From: Tessaracoccus lacteus
GTDB taxonomy: Bacteria > Actinomycetota > Actinomycetes > Propionibacteriales > Propionibacteriaceae
Direction of reading: 5' to 3'
Length of the DNA stretch: 64,000 nucleotides
Assembly (NCBI RefSeq): GCF_029917005.1
Contig: NZ_CP123967.1
Location: 992,001 to 1,056,000, forward strand
The translations under genes were made by a program, and so were the position numbers. The notes below the pieces were generated by a model that was not told the DNA's origin, ran no database searches, and saw only the letters and a list, made by a program, of their open reading frames with translations. Positions 58,106 to 64,000 of this stretch are shown in pieces (the first letter of the stretch is position 1; each line of letters opens with the position of its first letter).

Positions 58106-58519
58106 CTAGCTGCCCGCGGGGGCCGCGATCAGCCGGCACGTCAGCCGGCCGATGGCCGTCGTCCGGCCGGCGTCGTCGGTGATCTCCACCTGGTAGACGG
58201 CCAGCGTCCTGCCGAGGTGCAGTGCCGTGGCGACGCCTGTGACGCGGCCCGACCGCACGGCCTTCAGGTGGGTGACGTTCAGGTCGACGCCGACGGGCAC
58301 CTTCCCGTCCGGCATCCCGTGGGCCACCGCGCCCATCGAGGCCAGGGTCTCGACGAGCACGCCGGACGCGCCGCCGTGCAGGAGACCGAATGGCTGCTGG
58401 TTGCCCTCCACGGGGATCGAGCCGACGACCCGCGACGGTGTGAGTTCGGTCAGCTCGAGGCCGAGCTTCGCGTCGAGGGGGGAGGCCATGGAGTCGAGCC
58501 AGGCAGGCAGGTCTGTCAT
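58106..58519 (-). CDS. PaaI-family hotdog thioesterase
   Basis: 137-residue single hotdog domain with the motif QPFGLLHGGASGVLVETLAS in short form (GLLHGGASGVLVETLAS) and VGVDLNVTHLKAVRSGRV, typical of acyl-CoA thioesterases. I use ATG 58519 (MTDLPAWLDSM) because TACTGT on this strand (58531-58526) ends 6 bases before it; the longer frame reaches into the polA promoter. Substrate unknown. Confidence 0.87.
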   Translation of the reverse strand: MTDLPAWLDSMASPLDAKLGLELTELTPSRVVGSIPVEGNQQPFGLLHGGASGVLVETLASMGAVAHGMPDGKVPVGVDLNVTHLKAVRSGRVTGVATALHLGRTLAVYQVEITDDAGRTTAIGRLTCRLIAAPAGS

Positions 58520-58580
58520 GTCACGACAGTAGGCCATCTGGCCGGTCCTCGGCCGACGGCCCATTCGGTAGGCTCGGCGT
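58520..58580. promoter_or_regulatory. Divergent promoter of thioesterase and polA
   Basis: TACTGT on the minus strand (58531-58526) is 6 bases before the thioesterase ATG and TAGGCT on the plus strand (58569-58574) is 6 bases before the polA GTG. Same layout as the polyprenyl synthase/metF gap. Confidence 0.5.
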
Positions 58581-61256
58581 GTGACTGACGCGCCAAGACT
58601 GCTGCTGATCGACGGCCACTCCGTGGCCTACCGGGCGTTCTACGCCCTCCCGGTGGAGAACTTCGCCACCAGCACGGGGCAGCACACCAACGCCGTGTTC
58701 GGGTTCACCTCCATGCTGATCAACGTGCTGCGCGACGAGCGACCCACCCACCTTGCCGTCGCGTTCGACGTTGCCAGGCAGTCGTTCCGCACCGAGGAGT
58801 ACCCGGAGTACAAGGGCACGCGCGCCAAGTCACCCGAGGAGTTCACGGGACAGGTGACCCTCATCAAGGAGGTCCTCGACGCGCTCAACGTCGCCCACCT
58901 GGAGCTGCCGGGCTACGAGGCGGACGACATCATCGCGACGATGTCGACGCGCGCCGAGGCCGAGGGGTTCGACGTGTCGATCGTCACCGGCGACCGCGAT
59001 GCCATGCAGCTCGTGACCGACCACGTCACGGTTCTCTACCCGCGCAAGGGTGTCTCGGACCTCGCGCGGATGACCCCTTCCACCGTGGAGGAGAAGTACC
59101 TCGTCCCGCCCGCCCGCTACCCGGAGCTCGCGGCGCTGGTGGGGGAGACCAGCGACAACCTCCCCGGGGTGCCCGGCGTCGGGCCGAAGACTGCGGCGAA
59201 GTGGCTGACCGCCTACGACGGGCTGGACAACATCGTCGCCCGCGCAGAGCAGATCCCCGGCAAGGCGGGCGCCTCGCTGCGCGAGCACCTGGGCGACGTG
59301 GTGCGGAACCGGCGGCTGAACGCGCTGGTGCGCGACCTCCAGCTCGACACGACGGTGGCGGCGACGGAGCGGCACGACTGGGACCGTGCGCGCGTGCACG
59401 AGCTGTTCGACGCGCTGGAGTTCCGGGTCCTGCGCGAGCGGCTGCTGGAGCTCGCGCCCGCGGAGGAGACGCAGGCCGAGGCCTTCGAGGTGCGCGGCGG
59501 ACCGCTCGCCCCGGGCGCCGTCGGCGCCTGGCTGGAGGCGCATGCCTCAGGGCCGACGGCCGCGGAGTTCGTCGGCCACTGGGGCTCCGGCACGGGGGAC
59601 GTCATCGGCATCGCGCTGGCCGCGGGCGACGGCGAGGGGGCGTGGCTCGACACGGCGGCCCTGACGCCCGCCGACGATGCCGCCCTGGCGTCCTGGCTCG
59701 CCGACCCGGCCCGCACTAAGTACGTGCACGGCGCCAAGGGCCCGATGCTGGCCTGCTGGGCCCGCGGCTGGGAGTTGCGCGGCGTCGCCGTCGACACGCT
59801 GCTCGCCGCGTACCTGGTGCGCCCCGACCAGCGCGCCTATGACCTTGCCGACCTCTCGCTCCGGCTGCTGAACCGCGACCTGAGCCTCGCCGCCGACACC
59901 ACGCAGGACCCGCAGGCGGCCTTCGACTTCGACGAGGACTCCGACCGCGACGCCGAGGCTGCGCTGCTGCGTTCCCGCGCCGTGTTCGACCTCGCCGGCG
60001 CGCTGGAGGCGCAGCTCGAGGAGCAGGGCGCCGCAAGCCTCATGACGCAGGTCGAGCTGCCCGTGCAGGTGAGCCTCGCGCGCATGGAACGCGCCGGCGT
60101 CGCCGTCGACCGCGACCGGCTGGAGGCGCTGCGCGGCGAGTTCGACGCCAACGTCAGCGCGGCGCAGCAGGCCGCCTGGGACGTGCTGGGCCACGAGGTG
60201 AACCTCGGCTCGCCCAAGCAGCTCCAGGGCGTGCTGTTCGACGAGCTCGACATGCCGAAGACCCGTCGCACGAAGTCCGGCTACACCACGGACGCGGAGG
60301 CCCTGGAGGGTCTGTTCGCGAAGACCGCGCACCCGTTCCTCGGTCACCTGCTCGCGCACCGCGATGCGATCCGGCTGCGCCAGACGGTCGACGGGCTGCT
60401 GGCCGCCGTCGCCGATGATGGCCGCATCCACACCACCTACGTGCAGACGATCGCCGCCACCGGCCGCCTGTCGTCCACGGACCCGAACCTGCAGAACATC
60501 CCGATCCGCACCGCGGTCGGCCGGCGGATCCGCTCCGCGTTCGTGCCGGGGGAGGGCTTCGAGTCGCTCATGTCGGCCGACTACTCGCAGATCGAGATGC
60601 GCATCATGGCGCACGCGTCCGGCGACGCCGGCCTCATCGACGCATTCACATCAGGCCGTGACTTCCACGGCGAGATGGCGTCGCTGGTGTTCGGGGTCGA
60701 GCCCGGGGACGTGACCGGCGAGATGCGGGCCCGTATCAAGGCGATGAACTACGGGCTGGCCTACGGGCTGAGCGCGTTCGGGCTGAGCAACCAGCTGAAG
60801 ATCTCGGTCGGCGAGGCCAAGGCGCTGATGGAGGACTACTTCGCGCGCGTCGGGGGCGTGCACGCCTACCTGGCCGGCATCGTCGACGAGGCGCGCCGCA
60901 CCGGCTACACCGAGACGATGCTCGGTCGGCGCCGCTACCTGCCCGACCTGACGAGCAGCAACCGGCAGCGCCGCGAGATGGCGGAGCGGGCGGCCCTGAA
61001 CTCACCGATCCAGGGGTCGGCGGCCGACGTCATCAAGGTCGCGATGATCAACCTCGACCGGGCCATCTCCGAGGCGGGACTGGCCAGCCGCGTGCTGCTG
61101 CAGGTGCACGACGAGCTCGTGCTCGAGGTCGCACGGGGGGAGCGGGAGGCCGTCGCCGACATCGTGCGGCGTGAGATGACCGGGGCCTTCGACCTGTTGG
61201 TGCCGCTCGACGTTTCCGTCGGCGTCGGCCAGGACTGGGAGTCCGCGGCCCACTGA
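58581..61256 (+). CDS. polA: DNA polymerase I
   Basis: 891 residues. N-terminal 5'-nuclease domain (LLIDGHSVAYRAFYALP, GYEADDIIATM, VTGDRDAMQLV, VPGVGPKTAAKWL), a middle 3'-5' exonuclease-like domain that lacks the usual acidic DxE triad as in other actinobacteria, and the polymerase domain (STDPNLQNIPIRTAVGRRIR, SADYSQIEMRIMAH, RIKAMNYGLAYGLSAFGL, LLQVHDELVLEV). GTG start. Confidence 0.97.
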   Translation: MTDAPRLLLIDGHSVAYRAFYALPVENFATSTGQHTNAVFGFTSMLINVLRDERPTHLAVAFDVARQSFRTEEYPEYKGTRAKSPEEFTGQVTLIKEVLDALNVAHLELPGYEADDIIATMSTRAEAEGFDVSIVTGDRDAMQLVTDHVTVLYPRKGVSDLARMTPSTVEEKYLVPPARYPELAALVGETSDNLPGVPGVGPKTAAKWLTAYDGLDNIVARAEQIPGKAGASLREHLGDVVRNRRLNALVRDLQLDTTVAATERHDWDRARVHELFDALEFRVLRERLLELAPAEETQAEAFEVRGGPLAPGAVGAWLEAHASGPTAAEFVGHWGSGTGDVIGIALAAGDGEGAWLDTAALTPADDAALASWLADPARTKYVHGAKGPMLACWARGWELRGVAVDTLLAAYLVRPDQRAYDLADLSLRLLNRDLSLAADTTQDPQAAFDFDEDSDRDAEAALLRSRAVFDLAGALEAQLEEQGAASLMTQVELPVQVSLARMERAGVAVDRDRLEALRGEFDANVSAAQQAAWDVLGHEVNLGSPKQLQGVLFDELDMPKTRRTKSGYTTDAEALEGLFAKTAHPFLGHLLAHRDAIRLRQTVDGLLAAVADDGRIHTTYVQTIAATGRLSSTDPNLQNIPIRTAVGRRIRSAFVPGEGFESLMSADYSQIEMRIMAHASGDAGLIDAFTSGRDFHGEMASLVFGVEPGDVTGEMRARIKAMNYGLAYGLSAFGLSNQLKISVGEAKALMEDYFARVGGVHAYLAGIVDEARRTGYTETMLGRRRYLPDLTSSNRQRREMAERAALNSPIQGSAADVIKVAMINLDRAISEAGLASRVLLQVHDELVLEVARGEREAVADIVRREMTGAFDLLVPLDVSVGVGQDWESAAH

Positions 61257-61964
61257 TCAGTCCTCGGCGGCGCCGATCGGGTCGAAGTGGAAGAACACCC
61301 GGGAATCCCAGTCGGTCCCGTCGAAGTCCCAGCAGATGATGATGGCGAGCCGCGGTTCCCCGTCGAAGTCGACCATCAGGTCCGAGTCGGGGTCGTAGTC
61401 GGCGACGGCGATCTTGGTGGCGTCCGTGAACTCGTAGCACTGAGATGCGCCGTCCGGCCCCGTCAGCCGTAGCAGGTCGCCCGGCTCCAGCTGTGAGCGC
61501 CCGTCGGCGAACAGCTCGTTTCCGACGGCCCCACCGTTGCCGTAGGTGTGGATCGTGAGGACGACCTGCCCCTCGTCGCTGCCCGGCTCCGGGCCCCCAC
61601 TCCACCAGGACGCCATCCGCGGCTCGTCGAGCGGTGGGGCGGCGATGCTGCCGGTCGCGTCGAGGTTGAGGGCGACGACGGGTTCGTCCACGTCCAGCGC
61701 CTCGATGCTGTAGCGGTCCGGCACGAAGCCCTCGCCTGCGGGTGAGCAGCCATCGGGGGGCGCCGAGGAAGACGGGGCGGGCGCCGGCGTTGACGGCGAC
61801 GCGGCGGGAGAGGGTAGCGGACCTGCCTCCTGCCCGGCGGGATCCGTTGCCTCGGAGGCAACCCCCCACACGGCGAGGGCGAGGACCAGCAGGCCCACGA
61901 CGAGCAGAACGAGTCGGGGCAAGGTAGTCTTCCGGCTGTCCGGGCCGTGGCGCGGCTGGGTCAC
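61257..61964 (-). CDS. Sortase-like membrane protein (class F type)
   Basis: 235 residues: N-terminal membrane anchor (LPRLVLLVVGLLVLALAVWGV), a Pro/Ala/Ser linker, and a sortase beta-barrel. Candidate triad: His in VVLTIHTYGNGG, Cys in LAIIICWDFDG and Arg in DSRVFFHFDP. The segment after the cysteine departs from the usual TC form. Stop codon abuts the polA stop with no terminator between. No LPxTG substrate was found in the window. Confidence 0.8.
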   Translation of the reverse strand: MTQPRHGPDSRKTTLPRLVLLVVGLLVLALAVWGVASEATDPAGQEAGPLPSPAASPSTPAPAPSSSAPPDGCSPAGEGFVPDRYSIEALDVDEPVVALNLDATGSIAAPPLDEPRMASWWSGGPEPGSDEGQVVLTIHTYGNGGAVGNELFADGRSQLEPGDLLRLTGPDGASQCYEFTDATKIAVADYDPDSDLMVDFDGEPRLAIIICWDFDGTDWDSRVFFHFDPIGAAED

Positions 61965-62004
61965 GGCCCCAGCTTAGGCCCCGCGCCGGCACTCGCCGGC
62001 CAGG

Positions 62005-62033
62005 TTGACCCTCGTGGCATGCCTGGGTATCCT
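62005..62033 (+). promoter_or_regulatory. Sigma-70-type promoter of rpsA
   Basis: TTGACC (62005-62010) and TATCCT (62028-62033) are separated by exactly 17 bases, the best housekeeping promoter seen in the window. Transcription would begin near 62040, giving a leader of about 87 bases. Confidence 0.75.
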
Positions 62034-62039
62034 AGGGGG

Positions 62040-62093
62040 GCACTCTGGCCTGCATTGCCTCGGACGGAGCAGGGAGTGCTGTAAAGGGCCAGA
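62040..62093 (+). promoter_or_regulatory. Possible structured leader of rpsA
   Basis: GCACTC (62040-62045) pairs with GAGTGC (62074-62079), while TCTGGCC (62044-62050) pairs with GGCCAGA (62087-62093). The interleaved order is that of an H-type pseudoknot or two competing stems. S1 controls its own mRNA in other bacteria, but this structure is untested. Confidence 0.35.
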
Positions 62094-62126
62094 ACGCGAG
62101 ACTTTTCTCATTCGGAGCCCTACTAC

Positions 62127-63563
62127 ATGACCTCCTCTACTGAGGCCTCGACTGTCGCAGTCGACGACATTGGCACTCCCGAGGCTTTCCTGGCCGCGGT
62201 CGACGCCACCATCAAGTACTTCAACGACGGGGACATCGTGTCCGGCACCGTCGTCAAGGTCGATCGGGACGAGGTCCTGCTCGACATCGGTTACAAGACC
62301 GAAGGCGTCATCCCCTCGAAGGAGCTGTCGATCAAGCACGACGTCGACCCGTTCGACGTCGTCAAGGTTGGCGACGAGATCGAGGCGCTCGTCCAGCAGA
62401 AGGAGGACAAGGAAGGTCGCCTGATCCTGTCCAAGAAGCGTGCTCAGTACGAGCGCGCCTGGGGCACGATCGAAAAGATCAAGGAAGAGGACGGCGTCGT
62501 CACCGGCTCCGTCATCGAGGTTGTCAAGGGTGGTCTCATCGTTGACATCGGTCTTCGTGGCTTCCTGCCCGCCTCGCTCGTCGAGATGCGTCGCGTCCGT
62601 GACCTCCAGCCCTACGTGGGCATGGAGCTCGAGGCCAAGATCATCGAGCTCGACAAGAACCGCAACAACGTGGTCCTGTCGCGTCGTGCGTGGCTCGAGC
62701 AGACCCAGTCCGAGGTCCGCCACACCTTCCTCACCCAGCTGCAGAAGGGCCAGATCCGCAAGGGTGTCGTGTCCTCGATCGTCAACTTCGGCGCCTTCGT
62801 CGACCTTGGCGGCGTCGACGGCCTCGTGCACGTCTCGGAGCTGTCCTGGAAGCACATCGACCACCCGAACGAGGTTGTCGAGGTCGGCATGCCCGTCACG
62901 GTTGAGGTCCTCGAGGTGGACATGGACCGCGAGCGCGTGTCCCTGTCGCTGAAGGCGACCCAGGAGGATCCGTGGCAGACCTTCGCGCGTCTGCACCAGA
63001 TCGGCCAGATCGTGCCCGGCAAGGTCACCAAGCTCGTCCCGTTCGGCGCGTTCGTCCGCGTCGGCGAGGGCATCGAGGGCCTGGTCCACGTGTCCGAGCT
63101 CGCCGAGCGTCACGTCGAGATCCCCGAGCAGGTCGTCTCCGTCGGTGACGAGCGCATGGTCAAGGTCATCGACATCGACCTCGAGCGTCGCCGCGTCTCC
63201 CTGTCGCTCAAGCAGGCCAACGAGGGCGTCGACGTCCAGTCCGACGACTTCGACCCGCTGCTGTACGGCATGCAGGCGTCCTACGACGACCAGGGCAACT
63301 ACATCTACCCCGAGGGCTTCGATCCGGAGACCAACGAGTGGAAGGAAGGCTACGACGAGCAGCGCGCAGCCTGGGAGGCCCAGTACGCCGAGGCCCACGC
63401 CCTGTGGGAGCAGCACAAGCGTCAGGTCGAGACCGCCGAGGTCGCCGAGCGCGATGCGGCCGTCGAGGCCGGCACCGGCTACACCACTGAGACCTCCACT
63501 GAGGGCTCGCTGGCTTCGGACGAGTCGCTGCAGGCTCTCCGCGAGAAGCTCGCCGGCAACTGA
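62127..63563 (+). CDS. rpsA: 30S ribosomal protein S1
   Basis: 478 residues with four S1 RNA-binding domains: GDIVSGTVVKVDRDEVLLDI, GVVTGSVIEVVKGGLIVDIG, GQIRKGVVSSIVNFGAFVDL and GQIVPGKVTKLVPFGAFVRV, the four-domain form of actinobacteria. The C-terminal tail is acidic and low-complexity. Codon use is more biased than in its neighbours, as expected for a highly expressed gene. ATG with GGAG 10 bases upstream. Confidence 0.97.
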   Translation: MTSSTEASTVAVDDIGTPEAFLAAVDATIKYFNDGDIVSGTVVKVDRDEVLLDIGYKTEGVIPSKELSIKHDVDPFDVVKVGDEIEALVQQKEDKEGRLILSKKRAQYERAWGTIEKIKEEDGVVTGSVIEVVKGGLIVDIGLRGFLPASLVEMRRVRDLQPYVGMELEAKIIELDKNRNNVVLSRRAWLEQTQSEVRHTFLTQLQKGQIRKGVVSSIVNFGAFVDLGGVDGLVHVSELSWKHIDHPNEVVEVGMPVTVEVLEVDMDRERVSLSLKATQEDPWQTFARLHQIGQIVPGKVTKLVPFGAFVRVGEGIEGLVHVSELAERHVEIPEQVVSVGDERMVKVIDIDLERRRVSLSLKQANEGVDVQSDDFDPLLYGMQASYDDQGNYIYPEGFDPETNEWKEGYDEQRAAWEAQYAEAHALWEQHKRQVETAEVAERDAAVEAGTGYTTETSTEGSLASDESLQALREKLAGN

Positions 63564-63580
63564 GTTCCTGACTCACCAGC

Positions 63581-63620
63581 GCTGAGGCGCCGATCCCCGC
63601 AGGGGGATCGGCGCCTCAGC
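63581..63620 (+). terminator. Terminator of rpsA
   Basis: Perfect 18-base arms (GCTGAGGCGCCGATCCCC and its complement) around a GCAG loop, 17 bases after the stop, followed by TGTCTC. Confidence 0.85.
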
Positions 63621-63624
63621 TGTC

Positions 63625-64000
63625 TCAGGGGCCCTCTCTTCCCTGAATCCGCCCCTGTTTCCCTGAGCCTGTCGAAGGCCACCCCGTCCGCCCCTTTCCG
63701 CACAACAATGCGTATTCGGGGGCCGCTGCAGCATGGAAACAGCAACCCCGCAATACGCATCGTTGTGCTCCGGATCGCAGTGGCCCTGACCCGCAGGGCT
63801 CCCTGAGCCCGCCCCGGTTCCCTGAGCTTGTCGAAGGGCCCTGAGCCCACCTCGGTTCCCTGAGCTCGTCGAAGGGCGCCGAGCGCAGCGAGGCGAAGAC
63901 CCACCGCCCCACGCAGTGCTTTCCGGCATGGCCAGCGTTGACGAGACGCAGGACTGGAGCCGGGACCCTTCGCTGCGCTCAGGGCGCTTCGACAGGCTCA
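63625..64000. repeat. Repeat cluster at the right edge, including an inverted copy of the 159-bp unit
   Basis: No gene is visible here. It holds CCCTGAGCCTGTCGAAGG and GGTTCCCTGAGCTTGTCGAA-type repeats, the third 69-bp hairpin, and from about 63850 to the edge an inverted copy of the 159-base unit: CCCCACGCAGTGCTTTCCGG at 63907-63926 is the exact complement of the marker in the DUF222 array. The unit continues beyond the window. Confidence 0.85.
63700..63768 (-). repeat. 69-bp hairpin element, copy C (inverted)
   Basis: Arms GCACAACAATGC and GCATCGTTGTGC; the reverse complement aligns with copy A over all 69 bases, sharing CTGCAGCGGCCCCCG-type interior and differing at scattered positions. 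The GTAT/ATAC pair next to the arms is perfect here. Confidence 0.85.

Overview
The window is high-GC (about 70%), densely packed DNA from an actinobacterium. The complete division and cell-wall (dcw) cluster with DivIVA/Wag31 and SepF, a PASTA Ser/Thr kinase, ANTAR regulator, actinobacterial HelD and MraZ all fit that phylum. The many dispersed CTTCGAC(A/G)AGCTCAGGGAACC-type repeats and a DUF222-HNH pseudogene recall Propionibacteriaceae such as Tessaracoccus; that genus-level placement is inference only.

Layout. (1) 1-2.3 kb: 3' part of class II DAHP synthase and a threonine aldolase. (2) 2.3-14.3 kb: an accessory block with a hypothetical membrane protein, a galactoside-type operon (LacI regulator, lipoprotein binding protein, two permeases, GH2 beta-galactosidase), then a repeat-rich stretch around a broken DUF222-HNH endonuclease gene. 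(3) 14.3-25.7 kb: PASTA kinase, CtpE-like P-type ATPase, polyprenyl synthase, metF, HelD-type helicase, a DsbA/CcdA thiol-redox pair and a flavoprotein-like protein. (4) 25.8-31.1 kb: an SOS-box-controlled mutagenesis operon (DUF6504 protein, dnaE2, dinB). (5) 31.2-36.7 kb: class I amidotransferase, DUF3040 protein and a MoxR/DUF58/transglutaminase operon. (6) 36.8-53.8 kb: the dcw cluster mraZ-rsmH-ftsL-ftsI-murE-murF-mraY-murD-ftsW-murG-murC-ftsQ-ftsZ-sepF-divIVA, mostly with 1-4 base overlaps. (7) 53.8-63.6 kb: DksA-like zinc finger protein, lspA, RluD-type pseudouridine synthase, pyk, tRNA-Leu(CAA), pdtaR-like regulator, thioesterase, polA, sortase, rpsA. (8) 63.6-64 kb: another repeat cluster.

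From memory of M. tuberculosis, the order aroG - pknL - idsA2 - MTHFR-like - mraZ...wag31, and separately pykA - pdtaR - polA - rpsA, is conserved. The backbone here is therefore ancestral, and the galactoside/repeat block at 2.3-14.3 kb looks like a later insertion between the DAHP synthase and the kinase.

The most notable signals outside ordinary genes are: three copies of a 69-bp hairpin element; a 159-bp tandem repeat that keeps reading frame inside the dead DUF222-HNH gene, with an inverted copy 51 kb away; a six-fold, exactly 10-bp-phased MraZ-box array; a long inverted repeat between mraZ and rsmH; a perfect SOS box driving a dnaE2-dinB cassette in which the DnaE2 PHP site is degraded; and a set of at least seven genes with a -10 box 6-8 bases before the start codon, suggesting leaderless transcripts.
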